Assembly (NCBI RefSeq): GCF_038002605.1
Contig: NZ_JBBOCT010000001.1
Location: 2,480,001-2,544,000 of the forward strand
DNA: 64,000 nucleotides
Origin: Bacillus sp. FSL K6-3431
GTDB lineage: Bacteria; Bacillota; Bacilli; Bacillales; Bacillaceae_C
Reading direction: 5' to 3'
Below are positions 17,375-26,803 of this stretch, one piece after another. The notes beneath the pieces are model-generated. The model saw only the letters and a program-made list of their open reading frames with translations. It was not told the origin of the DNA and did no database searches. Both the position numbers and the translations under genes were made by a program. The stretch's first letter is position 1. Each line of letters opens with the position of its first letter.

Positions 17375-19117
17375 TTATTTTTTAATAATCTTATCGACAA
17401 TATCCATTACTTCTGTTTCGAGTCCCGCAAGTTTTTCTTTACTGTTAGCAAGTGTTTTATCTTTTACAGCAAAGTAAAATTTCGCTTTTGGTTCTGTACC
17501 AGATGGACGGACGCAAAACCAAGACCCGTCAGCAAGCTTGTACTTCAATACATTTGATTTTGGCAAATTAATTATTGACCTAGTGCCGTGCTGCACATCG
17601 AAATGTTCGCTAGTAGCATAATCTTCAATCGTAACAACAGCTTGATCATTAATTTGCAAAGGAGGCTCCGCTCGGAATTTCTCTAAAATCCCAGCAATCT
17701 GCTCCGCTCCATCTTTTCCTTTCAGAGTAAGCGAGCGTAACGATTCTTGATAATAACCATATTTCTCGAATAGCTCTTCCAAACCATCATATAGCGATTT
17801 TCCTTGGTTTTTATAAAATGCAGCAACCTCTGCAGCAAATACCGCTGCTTGAACCGCATCTTTATCACGCACAAAGTCACCAATCAAATAACCATAACTT
17901 TCTTCAAAGCCGAATAAAAAGGTATGCTCATTTGTTTGTTCAAATTCTAGGATCTTTTCGCCGATAAATTTAAAGCCAGTCAATGTATCCAATGCTTTTA
18001 TATCATAGCTTTCCGCAATTGCACGTCCCATTTCAGACGTTACTATTGTCTTAATAACAACCCCATTTTCAGGAAGTGAGCCATTTTGCTTATTTTGTTC
18101 CAGTATATAATGCATCATGAGCGCACCAACTTGATTCCCGCTAAGCACAGTATATTCACCTTCATGATTTTTTACTGCTACACCAAGACGGTCTGCATCC
18201 GGGTCTGTTCCCAATAATATATCCGCATCTATTTCCTTACCATAACGGATCGCAATCTCAAACGCCGCGTGTTCTTCAGGATTCGGTGATTCAACGGTAG
18301 AGAAATCTGGGTCTGGTAGCTCCTGCTCTTTTACGACAGTCACATTCTCAAAACCGAAAGCCTGTAAACCCGCTCGAACCGAATGATTGGCGGTTCCATG
18401 GAGCGGTGTGAACACGATCTTCAGATCTTTACCAGCTTGTTCAACTGCATCATGATTTAAGTGAATGGATTTCATTGCTTCTATGTATGCATGATCTATT
18501 CTTTCGCCAATATAAGTAAGTAGCCCCTTCTCTATAAGCTCCTCCTTCATACCTGATTCAATCTCCAATTCACTTCCAGCATTTTGCACATAATTGATTA
18601 TGACATCTGCTGCTGCAGGCGGGAGCTGGCCACCGTCTTCCCCGTACATTTTCATACCATTATATTCAGGTGGATTATGGCTTGCAGTAATTACCACTCC
18701 AGTAAAAGCATGCAAATAACGAACAGCGAATGACAGCACTGGCGTTGGACGTAGTTCTTCGAAAAGATAAGCTTGCACTCCATGCTTTCCTACCGTTTTT
18801 GCCACTTCAAGTGCAAATTCGGGTGACATGTGACGGCAGTCATAAGCAATAACCACTCCACGCGCCATCGCTTCTTTTCCTTGCTGCACGATGTAAAGAG
18901 CTAGTCCTTCCGCCGCTTTTCTTACCGTATAAATATTCATTCTATTAGTTCCTGGGCCAAGTTCACCGCGCATACCGCCCGTTCCAAATTCAAGATCCTT
19001 ATAAAAACTATCCTCAAGGAGCTTTTCATTGTCCTGAATAGAGTTCAATTTTGCTTTTAACGACTTATCCAATAGATCATAATCCAACCATTGATCCACT
19101 TTTGTTTTCCAAGACAT
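17375..19117 (-). CDS. pgcA: Phosphoglucomutase/phosphomannomutase
   Basis: A 580-residue enzyme of the alpha-D-phosphohexomutase family, the length of B. subtilis PgcA (about 581). It moves phosphate between C1 and C6 of glucose, linking glucose 6-phosphate to UDP-glucose and glycolipid synthesis. The active-site phosphoserine is S146 in [14 protein letters not shown]; the metal loop is TDPDADRLG; the sugar loop is [12 protein letters not shown]; the phosphate loop is [11 protein letters not shown]. The ORF starts at 19150, but AAGAGGGATACAT precedes the ATG at 19117, giving [10 protein letters not shown]. It has its own terminator. It is housekeeping rather than part of the flanking sugar operons. 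Confidence 0.95.
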   Translation of the reverse strand: MSWKTKVDQWLDYDLLDKSLKAKLNSIQDNEKLLEDSFYKDLEFGTGGMRGELGPGTNRMNIYTVRKAAEGLALYIVQQGKEAMARGVVIAYDCRHMSPEFALEVAKTVGKHGVQAYLFEELRPTPVLSFAVRYLHAFTGVVITASHNPPEYNGMKMYGEDGGQLPPAAADVIINYVQNAGSELEIESGMKEELIEKGLLTYIGERIDHAYIEAMKSIHLNHDAVEQAGKDLKIVFTPLHGTANHSVRAGLQAFGFENVTVVKEQELPDPDFSTVESPNPEEHAAFEIAIRYGKEIDADILLGTDPDADRLGVAVKNHEGEYTVLSGNQVGALMMHYILEQNKQNGSLPENGVVIKTIVTSEMGRAIAESYDIKALDTLTGFKFIGEKILEFEQTNEHTFLFGFEESYGYLIGDFVRDKDAVQAAVFAAEVAAFYKNQGKSLYDGLEELFEKYGYYQESLRSLTLKGKDGAEQIAGILEKFRAEPPLQINDQAVVTIEDYATSEHFDVQHGTRSIINLPKSNVLKYKLADGSWFCVRPSGTEPKAKFYFAVKDKTLANSKEKLAGLETEVMDIVDKIIKK

Positions 19118-19462
19118 ATGTATCCCTCTTTTCCTATCAATACCATTCATTATAGCAGATGGCTAGTTACCTAACATCAATTAAAACGCCTAGATGCCAC
19201 GACAGATTCTGCACTACAAAAATGTCTTTTTCCAACTTGTCTAATAATTATTTACACTCTTTTTGTCATAGCTTCATATATTTTGTCGAGTGATACTGTG
19301 TTAATTTTTTTCAAAAGCAGCATTTACATAATAAAAGACGCTTTTATACAAATTAAGACATTTAATAGCTTAAAAATTATTTTTAATATTGCTTATTTAT
19401 CGATAGTCTTTTATAGTTAATAAAACAAATCAATTTACTATGAATTGAAAGGGATGAATGAG
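19118..19462. other. Divergent intergenic region between pgcA and the OsmC gene
   Basis: Very A+T-rich and gene-free; it must carry the promoters of both divergent genes. No operator or structured element stands out. Confidence 0.4.
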
Positions 19463-19918
19463 ATGTCAAAAAGTCAATTAATGAATGTAGAAACAAGTGG
19501 TGTATGGGAAAGTGGACTAAAAACATCTATATCCATTAGAAACTTCGAGCCGTTTATTGTGGATGAGCCGAAAAGCCTTGGTGGAACTGATGAAGGGGCA
19601 AACCCTGTTGAATTTGTCTTGGCAGGATTATCTAGCTGTACTTCGATCATGATTGCATTAATTGCGAAAGAGCAAAAATTCACTTATGAAGCTGCTGAAT
19701 TTAAAAATGCCGGTGAGATAGATCTACAAGGATTAATGGGTGTTGCAGGTGTATCACCACATTTTCAATCTGTTAACTTCGATGTTTTATTGAAAACCGA
19801 TGAAAGTGAAGCACGAATACAAGAATTAAAAACGGCAGTAGAGAAGAGATGCCCTGTTATGAATCTATTATTAGATGCTGGAGTACCAGTCACATCTAAT
19901 TGGATCAAAGTCTCATAA
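19463..19918 (+). CDS. OsmC/Ohr-family protein
   Basis: A 151-residue protein of the OsmC fold, thiol-dependent hydroperoxide reductases. Both family cysteines are there: C59 in LSSCTSIM and C130 in VEKRCPVMNLLLDAG. The first half carries the family pattern TDEGANPVEFVLAGLSSC. Among upstream starts (TTG 19445, ATG 19454), the ATG at 19463 is best spaced from AAAGGG. It is a single-gene unit between pgcA and a decayed region, with a hairpin terminator at 20113. It could be an organic-peroxide or general OsmC-like enzyme; its class cannot be settled from sequence. Confidence 0.9.
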   Translation: MSKSQLMNVETSGVWESGLKTSISIRNFEPFIVDEPKSLGGTDEGANPVEFVLAGLSSCTSIMIALIAKEQKFTYEAAEFKNAGEIDLQGLMGVAGVSPHFQSVNFDVLLKTDESEARIQELKTAVEKRCPVMNLLLDAGVPVTSNWIKVS

Positions 19919-20843
19919 AAAACGATCATGAGTACTTAATCTCAACCTTCGCATGGAAATAGAATGAAGTATAAGCAGGTACAAACACAATCAAAGCGGT
20001 GTGAGAAAAGTGAAACGATTCATATAACCACTTCTATGTTTAAATAAAATTTAATTGGATGCCGATTAAACTTTGACGTAGCTCCGTCCTTTTTCTACAG
20101 AAAATAAAAATAGCATGGGCGCAATTTTAAGCGTCCATGCTTGATTTGTCTATTTTTTCCACCCAATACTAAAACAGCGGAGTTCTACTGGCAGCGATAG
20201 TTTTACTTAGGATGATTTAAGATACTGAGCAAATACACTTTTCAACATTCGCTGGCCAAGGCAAGCTTTGCACCATTGACATCCACACCTTCAAGCTCGG
20301 TAAGATCACAATCGCCCACTTCCATTCACTCATTCCAATTGTCGAATGTAACTTTTATACTTCTTCTCTCTTTTCATGTGCTTTTCTAAATGGAGATACT
20401 TTCCGTAAACCTTATTATACATCACGCAAAAGGCTTCCAATTTATCCAAGGCTACTGAAAACAACTGTCGATTTCCTTTTAGTTCTAACGATAAAACGAA
20501 ACTGGATAAGATTATTTTCGCCATCTTCAAACGTCCCGCAAATCTTGATTTTATAAAGCTCCGTATCTGACCTTACATGTTTGGAAAATCTGTAAAGTCA
20601 TATCTGTAATACTTCATTCAGCGGGGGGCTCTACCTCCCCTTCGAATGGAAGGTGCACAAAGCTTAAAATCGCAACACCATGTTGCAATACCTTTATGAC
20701 CTGCATCTCGCAGATCCTAACGATTTGGACTCCTCCACCTATAGTTCTTTGGTTTCCTTAAAATCTCGAAATAGAGCTCCTCCTCCCAGAGGGACAAATA
20801 TCAAACTTTATATCAGTAGATATCAACGGACTAAAATATTCCA
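19919..20843. other. About 0.9 kb with no supportable gene
   Basis: Apart from the terminator at 20113-20142, only weak signals occur. A 66-codon minus ORF (20330-20530, containing ALDKLEAFCVMYNKVYGKYL) has no ribosome binding site, and neighbouring frames are broken. In the minus direction, 20230-20300 reads DLTELEGVDVNGAKLALASEC in another frame. This looks like a decayed gene, but I could not identify it. Confidence 0.35.
20113..20150 (+). terminator. Hairpin terminator after the OsmC gene
   Basis: AGCATGGGCGC (20113-20123) pairs with GCGTCCATGCT (20132-20142), with a T-rich tail ending TATTTTTTC. Confidence 0.6.
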
Positions 20844-20943
20844 TTGACATGAACTGACATTGGTATTAAAGTTAGCTTTAGCTCCATCTTTTCTGCATTT
20901 GAGAGACGAGGGAGCAATACAAAATAAATGGGGGATCGAGAAG

Positions 20944-21057
20944 ATGATTGGAGAACATTGTCGCAAGCAACAAAATACATTACTGGTAAAAACTCAGTAT
21001 CAACTGCCTATTGATCTAAACATGGATCAATACATGCAGGATTGGAGGTCAGAGTAA
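20944..21057 (+). CDS. Possible 37-residue leader ORF coupled to the binding-protein gene
   Basis: An ATG at 20944 after GGGGGATCGAGAAG opens a short reading frame (MIGEHCRKQQNT ... MQDWRSE). Its TAA at 21055-21057 overlaps the ATG of the binding-protein gene (TAATG). The ribosome binding site of that gene lies inside this frame, so termination would place ribosomes at the start codon. A TTG farther upstream (20860) would extend it. It is either a coupled leader peptide or the surviving tail of a lost upstream gene. No homologue is recognised. Confidence 0.35.
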   Translation: MIGEHCRKQQNTLLVKTQYQLPIDLNMDQYMQDWRSE

Positions 21058-22358
21058 TGAAAGCGATTACCAAGTTTACTTTTCTGTTTGTGTTGATCAG
21101 TTGTTTGGGGATGTTATTAATATCATGTTCTAGTAGCGATGCGGATTCATCAGCAGGGACAGTTGATAAGGACACTACTGATAAAGCACAGGAACCTGTT
21201 ACAGTATCAGTACTAGTCAATTGGGATGAGAATATGTTTAATGAGCGTTTTAAAAAACCCGTTGAGAAAAAATTCCCACATATCACGTTAGAACAAGTAA
21301 AAGCTGGATCTGGTAGAGAGGATTTAGAAGAATTGTTTACTAAAGGCATTTCTCCGGATATTTTCTTTGAAATCTCGCAACAAAATATGGAGTATCTTGA
21401 ACTAGATTATGATTTAGATGAATTAGTAGAAAAGAAGAATTATGATTTAAGTCATATAAATCCAGTATTTCTGGACTCACTACGGGCGAGAGATAAAGAT
21501 CATCGGCTTTTATCCTTACCATACGAGGTCATTTATTATGTTCTATTTTATAACAAAGATATCTTTGATTTATTCGGTCAACCATATCCAAGCGATAACA
21601 TGACTTGGGATGAAGCAATTGAATTGGGAAAAAAGGTAACGGGCGAACGGAATGGCGTCCAGTATCGCGGACTAGATTTAGCAAACCCGACTGTTCCACT
21701 CATGCAGCTTGCTGTTAACAAAACCGATCCAGAAACAGGCGAGATATTATTGGATCAACCTGAATTCACTCGGTATTTAGAATTACTAGATCAAATTACA
21801 AGCATACCAGGAAATGATGACGGGCCATTTTTCGATGGTGGTCGATTTCCTTCAGAGCAAACAACGGCTATGATTGTTGAATTTGTACAGGGATTAAATT
21901 GGTGGCAGGATAATGAAGGACTTAATGATGCCGTAGCTCCGCTTCCTGTATGGAAAGACGGTCCGGCAGTGAGCCATCGCCCCGATGGTGGTCTTATTCC
22001 GTTAAGCATTAATCCCAATAGCGAGAATAAAGAAGCAGCGTTTGATGTTATTACGTATTTTACAGAAAACGAGTATCAGCTATGGGCATCACGTAATGGC
22101 ATTGGACCTTCCAGCAATGATACTGGGGTTCTAGATCAATTCTTCCAGGATTATGAATCGACACATGATAAAAATGTAGCTTCCATTTTTGCTCATCCCC
22201 TTGCTATACCGCCAAAACGGATTAGTACTTGGGATAACTATGTCAATCTTGACGCCAGAAGATACGTGGAGTCAGGGTTGGATCGCAACGAATTCCTTCG
22301 CGTTATAACTGAAGAAGGGGAAGCAGCTATTACAGAAGCAATGAATACTGAAAACTAA
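21057..22358 (+). CDS. Second orphan sugar-binding lipoprotein
   Basis: A 433-residue lipoprotein with signal and lipobox LLISC (Cys about residue 24), a serine/aspartate linker and a solute-binding fold (VTVSVLVNWDENMFNERF, later WWQDNEGLNDAVAPLPVW). The ORF can start at TTG 21042, but GGAGG (21044-21048) and the ATG at 21057 are clearly right. No permease genes accompany it. It is followed by a 14-bp perfect hairpin and then an AraR-like regulator. The protein is distant from the other binding proteins in this window. Substrate unknown. Confidence 0.88.
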   Translation: MKAITKFTFLFVLISCLGMLLISCSSSDADSSAGTVDKDTTDKAQEPVTVSVLVNWDENMFNERFKKPVEKKFPHITLEQVKAGSGREDLEELFTKGISPDIFFEISQQNMEYLELDYDLDELVEKKNYDLSHINPVFLDSLRARDKDHRLLSLPYEVIYYVLFYNKDIFDLFGQPYPSDNMTWDEAIELGKKVTGERNGVQYRGLDLANPTVPLMQLAVNKTDPETGEILLDQPEFTRYLELLDQITSIPGNDDGPFFDGGRFPSEQTTAMIVEFVQGLNWWQDNEGLNDAVAPLPVWKDGPAVSHRPDGGLIPLSINPNSENKEAAFDVITYFTENEYQLWASRNGIGPSSNDTGVLDQFFQDYESTHDKNVASIFAHPLAIPPKRISTWDNYVNLDARRYVESGLDRNEFLRVITEEGEAAITEAMNTEN

Positions 22359-22548
22359 TGTGGATAATAAGAAAGTTAACGAGAGGCTTGCAAACGAGTC
22401 CTGAAGCTTGAAACCAGAGCAGCTACGGGACTGCGTTCAATACAGTATATGATCAGGCACCCCCGCTTTAAGCGTTGGGAAATTTCTAATACGAGAAAGA
22501 GAGCTAGGTCCCTTTTACGCTTGAGGTTGTAGTTCGCAAAAGATATCG

Positions 22549-22584
22549 GAGAAGTGGGAGCTGTCTTTCAAGCTCCCACTTCTC
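22549..22584 (+). terminator. Long perfect hairpin after the orphan binding-protein gene
   Basis: GAGAAGTGGGAGCT (22549-22562) pairs perfectly with AGCTCCCACTTCTC (22571-22584) around an 8-base loop. The T run is displaced (TTACGATGGGAGTTTT). It is a probable terminator or 3-prime stabiliser, nearly 200 bases after the stop. Confidence 0.6.
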
Positions 22585-22710
22585 TTACGATGGGAGTTTT
22601 ATATGATACATGGTGGACACATCAACTGAGCATTCACGCAGCAAATGAAATGCATATGGTAAGCGAAGCAATAATCATTCAGTAGTTCTAAATTATCATT
22701 AGAAAGGTGG

Positions 22711-22764
22711 TTGTATAAACGGAGGACCACAGGTCTCAGCCGCCCGTCCTCAACATATACAACG
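22711..22764 (+). promoter_or_regulatory. Structured leader element upstream of the second AraR-like gene
   Basis: GTTGTATA (22711-22718) pairs with TATACAAC (22757-22764), and GAGGAC (22723-22728) with GTCCTC (22747-22752). The two stems are joined by a symmetrical 4x4 internal loop and capped by an 18-base loop. The element ends 85 bases before the regulator start. It could be a 5-prime UTR structure or part of an operator. No known riboswitch class fits by eye. Confidence 0.4.
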
Positions 22765-22848
22765 ACGACGCACATGGTGATATTTGCATCAGGTATAAAC
22801 CAGTGATATGCTCTAAATTAATAACATTGATGGATGGGTGCTATTAAT

Positions 22849-24000
22849 ATGAAGAATAACAAACTTGCCACAAAAAACACTTTGTACATGGAAGTAAAAG
22901 GAAAAATCCTACAATTCATTAAAGAGAATAATTTTCAAGCACATGATGTACTTCCGTCTGAAGCGGAATTGGCGGAGAAATATGGCGTAAGTAGAATGAC
23001 ATGTAAACTAGCCCTACAACAACTGGTAGATGAAGGAGTAGTATACCGCCTCCCCAGAAGAGGAACATTTGTTGCTGAATATGCCGATACGAAATTTGAC
23101 ATAACACAGCAAAAGAAACGCAGTCAAAGACTCGGATTAGTTGTTCCGCACATTGATGAATATGTCAGTCAAATCATCACCTCCATCGTTCACGAGGCAG
23201 AGAAAAATGGATACGAAGTACTATTGAAAATATCAGATAACCAAGAGAATAAAGAAAATCTTATTCTATCCGAACTATCCCACGAGTATCATGTTGATGG
23301 GATTATCCTTTTCCCGTCGGATCGCAAGGAATGCGGAGACGGTTTATTAAGGTTAAAATTGGATAAATTCCCAGTAGTCATATTGGATCGTGAATTTCGG
23401 GAGATTCAGATTGACTCTGTTTACCATGATCATTTTCAAGGAACCTATAATATTACCAAATACCTGATTGAGCAAGGTCATCGACAAATTGGATATATTT
23501 CACATAATATCGAGATTGCGACGAGTCGTGAGGAACGATTTCGGGGATTCATTCAGTGCATGTTGGATCATAATATCTCATTCCAATACCAACGTAAATT
23601 AACCAATGTAGAATGGGCGCATGGAAATGATTCTGGATCAGTTAAAGTGCTATTACCGAACATCGAGCAATATTTGAAAAACAATCGACAGCTAACCGCC
23701 GTTCTTTGTATGGATGATTATTTGGCGGCATACGTCGTTCATGCAGCAAGACGTATCGGTTTACAGGTCCCAGACGATTTGTCTATTACAGGTTTTTTAG
23801 ATATCAATGTCACACAATTTTTGCCGGTGTCCTTAACGACAATGCGACAGCCTACGAATGAATTGGGTGAGGAAGCAGTCCGTTTGTTGTTGCGCCGGAT
23901 GGATAATACCGATATTGACATACAACATATTCAAATCCCAACGGAACTAGTGATCCGGGATAGTGTTAGGAATATTTCTAATACCACCACTAATATTTAA
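22849..24000 (+). CDS. GntR/AraR-type transcriptional regulator
   Basis: A 383-residue protein with a GntR winged helix at 10-75 (LYMEVKGKILQFIKENNF, LPSEAELAEKYGVSRMTCKLALQQLVDEGVVYRLPRRGTFV). A sugar-binding effector domain follows from about 95 (RLGLVVPHIDEYVSQIITSIVHEAEKNGYEV, ITGFLDINVTQFLPVSLTTMRQP). ATG 22834 would add five residues but has no ribosome binding site; GGATGGGTG precedes ATG 22849. Its neighbours are an orphan binding protein upstream and a P-loop kinase downstream on the other strand. It probably represses a sugar gene set; the orphan binding protein is a natural candidate. Confidence 0.88.
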   Translation: MKNNKLATKNTLYMEVKGKILQFIKENNFQAHDVLPSEAELAEKYGVSRMTCKLALQQLVDEGVVYRLPRRGTFVAEYADTKFDITQQKKRSQRLGLVVPHIDEYVSQIITSIVHEAEKNGYEVLLKISDNQENKENLILSELSHEYHVDGIILFPSDRKECGDGLLRLKLDKFPVVILDREFREIQIDSVYHDHFQGTYNITKYLIEQGHRQIGYISHNIEIATSREERFRGFIQCMLDHNISFQYQRKLTNVEWAHGNDSGSVKVLLPNIEQYLKNNRQLTAVLCMDDYLAAYVVHAARRIGLQVPDDLSITGFLDINVTQFLPVSLTTMRQPTNELGEEAVRLLLRRMDNTDIDIQHIQIPTELVIRDSVRNISNTTTNI

Positions 24001-24194
24001 TGTATAAAAGCGTAGTTACTTGGTGCCCATGCCGATGAAAAGTATGGACACCAAATGATACAGCCCATATACACTAAGGTTCCAGGAAGAACCACTCCTT
24101 ACTACTAAAAGCGGATTATTTGAAACGAAGGTAAGCATGAAGGTAGTTGCTATTTTATTTGTCGGCTTTTTCCTATTATCTCTCCCGTATTTTA

Positions 24195-24692
24195 TCAAAT
24201 ACTTGGAAGTTTTATTATATCTATAGCTATATCCACAGGTGCCTTTTCCTTAGTATCATATAGGTAAGGTTTATTAAACGGCGTCTCATTCTCAAGTTGA
24301 TTTAGTAAAAATAATGAGCGTTCAATCATATAGACATCGCCGCGCTTGTTAATTCTCTCCATTAATACTTCTTCATCTGCCCGCAAAACAACATATTTAA
24401 TTGCCACATCCATATGTTTAAAATGCCTACAAAACCACTCTAATTCATCCTCCACAACAATATCTATAATGACGTTGAAATCATGTTGAATAAGATTGTT
24501 TGTGACAGCAAGTATATTCTTCCACATAATTGCTAACTTTTCCTCCCATGGAGGTGAAGAATGATCATCGAACATATGTAAAAGATCATCACCATGAATA
24601 AGAGCGCTTTTCGGAACTTGTTTAGCGACTTCTTTAGCTGCTGTAGACTTGCCGACTCCGCATGGTCCTGAAATGATATAAATTATTTTCAC
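24195..24692 (-). CDS. Small P-loop kinase (AAA/gluconate-kinase-like)
   Basis: A 165-residue protein with Walker A GPCGVGKST at residues 9-17 (K15), an acidic HGDDLLHMFDDH motif after the first beta-alpha unit, and a lid-like RINKRGDVYMIERS near residue 115. This matches small nucleoside/sugar kinase or antibiotic phosphotransferase-like P-loop proteins, but no specific substrate motif is recognised. The start is GTG with GGGGGTGG upstream. It lies just downstream of the GH130 gene on the same strand with an 80-base gap, so it may be the last gene of that operon. Any role in sugar phosphorylation is inference. Confidence 0.7.
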   Translation of the reverse strand: MKIIYIISGPCGVGKSTAAKEVAKQVPKSALIHGDDLLHMFDDHSSPPWEEKLAIMWKNILAVTNNLIQHDFNVIIDIVVEDELEWFCRHFKHMDVAIKYVVLRADEEVLMERINKRGDVYMIERSLFLLNQLENETPFNKPYLYDTKEKAPVDIAIDIIKLPSI

Positions 24693-24773
24693 TTCTTGCC
24701 ACCCCCTTATTTTGCTAGTTTTTCTTTACAAAAATGCGGGGCGTGTTTGTCATCCAGTCACGGCCCCCGCATT

Positions 24774-25826
24774 CTATTTTAGTGAATTCAATATATCGGT
24801 AAGGCTAAATTCTGCACATGCCATAGATGTGTCTGCTACACCATAGTACATCTTTATTGTGTCATCCTCAACTATTGTCCCACATGAAAATACGACGTCG
24901 CCAAAGAATCCTTCCACTTCATAATTTGCTTTAGGCTCCAAAATTGGCTTTTCGGATCGAGATAAGACCTTCGATGGATCTTTGAGATCCAATAAAACGG
25001 CCCCCATACAGTAGCGATGATCTTTAGAGGCACCATGATATAATTCAAGCCAGCCTTTTTCGGTTTTGATCGGTACAGCACCACCGCCAATCCTTGCTTC
25101 ATCCCACATACCATCTCTTAATCCGATTAAGTGGCGATGATTTCCCCAGTATAGGAGATTATTAGATTCAGCAATCCATATTTCTGGCGAGCCAGTCGAT
25201 TTTGGAACGGGTCGATGCAAAGCATAATACTTTCCATCAATTTTCTCTGGGAAAATTAATACATCTTTATTTTCCGGAGAAAAAATCATCCCATGATGTT
25301 CCACAGTTTCAAAATTCTTCGTAGAGACCATCGATTCTCCGACACCCAATTGTGAAACAGCACTAAAATAAATATAATATGTATCTCCTATTTGGGTTAT
25401 CCGCGGATCTTCAATTCCTAATGCTTCATGTTTATTCGAAGGATATACAAATGGCTTATCATCAATAATAAAATTCCTGCCATCCTTGCTCCGTGCCAAT
25501 CGAATATAAGAAATAGATGTCAAATAAGTGAATTGACCGGTATCACAATCCGCGATAACCCTAGGATCTGAAAAGTCATAGCGAGAATCCTCTTTATTAA
25601 ATTCAATTATTTCAACACTATTCATTTCAGGTCGATAAACAGGAGCTTTCACAACGTTAGGAGCTTCGCTAATCGGCCGTTCTGCCACTCGAAGCGCTAA
25701 AATTACTTCATCTTTATATCTTGCCACCCCTGCATTAAATGCTCCAATAACTTCAAACCCATCATGGTAAGGTGTGATATCACTTGGTGTAATGATCGGA
25801 TTTTCTTCATATCTATAGATATTCAT
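24774..25826 (-). CDS. GH130 family beta-mannoside phosphorylase
   Basis: A 350-residue five-bladed propeller of GH130, enzymes that cleave beta-mannosides with phosphate and release mannose 1-phosphate. Family signatures are NPIITP near the start, FNAGVARY, LALRVAER, the catalytic Asp in LGIEDPRI, and WDEARIGGGAVPI with LYHGA. No signal peptide, so it acts on imported oligosaccharides. Its ATG directly abuts the stop codon of the DUF1861 gene (TAAATG), so the two are translationally linked. It may prefer beta-1,4-mannooligosaccharides, mannosyl-glucose or beta-1,2-mannobiose; the sequence alone does not decide. Confidence 0.92.
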   Translation of the reverse strand: MNIYRYEENPIITPSDITPYHDGFEVIGAFNAGVARYKDEVILALRVAERPISEAPNVVKAPVYRPEMNSVEIIEFNKEDSRYDFSDPRVIADCDTGQFTYLTSISYIRLARSKDGRNFIIDDKPFVYPSNKHEALGIEDPRITQIGDTYYIYFSAVSQLGVGESMVSTKNFETVEHHGMIFSPENKDVLIFPEKIDGKYYALHRPVPKSTGSPEIWIAESNNLLYWGNHRHLIGLRDGMWDEARIGGGAVPIKTEKGWLELYHGASKDHRYCMGAVLLDLKDPSKVLSRSEKPILEPKANYEVEGFFGDVVFSCGTIVEDDTIKMYYGVADTSMACAEFSLTDILNSLK

Positions 25827-26759
25827 TTACTTATCCCCTTGTTTCTCATACTTAGAAAACGGATCTTGCATGGAAATCATCTGTGCGCTTGCGTCACTTA
25901 GACCTGCATATAAATCGGCTGTACCGTCAGACTGACGAATCAGTCCTCCACTAAAAACGACATCAACTAAATCAGGCCGCTTGGCCGGTCCTTCTAAAAA
26001 ATTCGACCGTTGTGCAATGAGTTCAATCTTGGAATGCTCCCCTGTAACTGGGTCTAGTGTGAAAACCATTGGGTAGTAGTGACGATCTCCACTGGAGTCA
26101 AAACTAGCAATATGTCCTAGCACTCCTATAAGGTCATTAGATAATAAATGAGCTTCGTTAGCCCCACCCCACTCGTCATCCGTAAACTGACCATCTAACA
26201 GTGGCACCTCATCTACGATTGAAATAGTTAAATCATCAAGAGTTGGAATAATTGTAAAACCAATTTTTCCTCGACCACCCTTTTCACCCTGTGGTCTAGT
26301 GAGAACACCAATTGATTTATCTTCTAATTCAACTAATCTCAGATCCTTCATACCATCTGGTCCTTGAAAGAACTGCGTAAGGCTTGAAATATTTTTACCT
26401 TTATAAAAAATGGTACGCCATGATAATGCTTCTTTCATTGTCGGATGTGGATATATTTCCACCCCACCTACAATAAGTTCTCCATTTATTTTTGTATAAA
26501 AAGGGTCCTGCAATTGTAAGACAGGCGCTTCATTTCTTGGCTGCCACTTTCCATCTTTCTCTACGAAAAAATACACATCAGAGTACTCACTATCACGAGA
26601 CTCTACTCGCCCAGCAATGACCAGTTCACCATCATCCTCAAAGGGTGCCGAGATGTTATATACATCTTTCCCAGATACACCTGTAAACCGAAGTTCCTTA
26701 GCAAAGTATGGCTGTTCTTTTTGTAGAAATTCATCTAATAAAACCGCACACGTATTCAT
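25827..26759 (-). CDS. DUF1861-family propeller protein
   Basis: A 310-residue protein that I recognise as DUF1861 (also called MTP-1 family), predicted to be a five-bladed propeller like GH43/GH130 enzymes. Visible features are FTGVSGKDVYNISAPF, VIAGRVESRDSEYSDVYFF, LQDPFYTKI, GGVEIYPHP, LTRPQGEKGGRGKIGFT and FTDDEWGGANEAH. Start ATG with AGGAGG. It lies between the permeases and the GH130 gene and is tightly coupled to the latter, which implies action on the same substrate, perhaps as a partner phosphorylase or hydrolase. The biochemical function is not established from sequence. Confidence 0.8.
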   Translation of the reverse strand: MNTCAVLLDEFLQKEQPYFAKELRFTGVSGKDVYNISAPFEDDGELVIAGRVESRDSEYSDVYFFVEKDGKWQPRNEAPVLQLQDPFYTKINGELIVGGVEIYPHPTMKEALSWRTIFYKGKNISSLTQFFQGPDGMKDLRLVELEDKSIGVLTRPQGEKGGRGKIGFTIIPTLDDLTISIVDEVPLLDGQFTDDEWGGANEAHLLSNDLIGVLGHIASFDSSGDRHYYPMVFTLDPVTGEHSKIELIAQRSNFLEGPAKRPDLVDVVFSGGLIRQSDGTADLYAGLSDASAQMISMQDPFSKYEKQGDK

Positions 26760-26803
26760 TCTGATAACCTCCTCTGAAGCATTCTTCGGATTTTGTCCAT
26801 TGT

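Noticed and set aside
20330..20530. 66-codon minus-strand ORF
   Set aside because: No ribosome binding site and no recognisable homologue; adjacent frames look broken, so at best it is a relic.
22359..22848. T-box or other known riboswitch
   Set aside because: Hairpins are present, but there is no T-box consensus, specifier loop or other class-specific core that I can recognise.
24016..24198. 60-codon ORF beside the kinase gene
   Set aside because: Composition and position suggest a chance frame in the gap between convergent genes.
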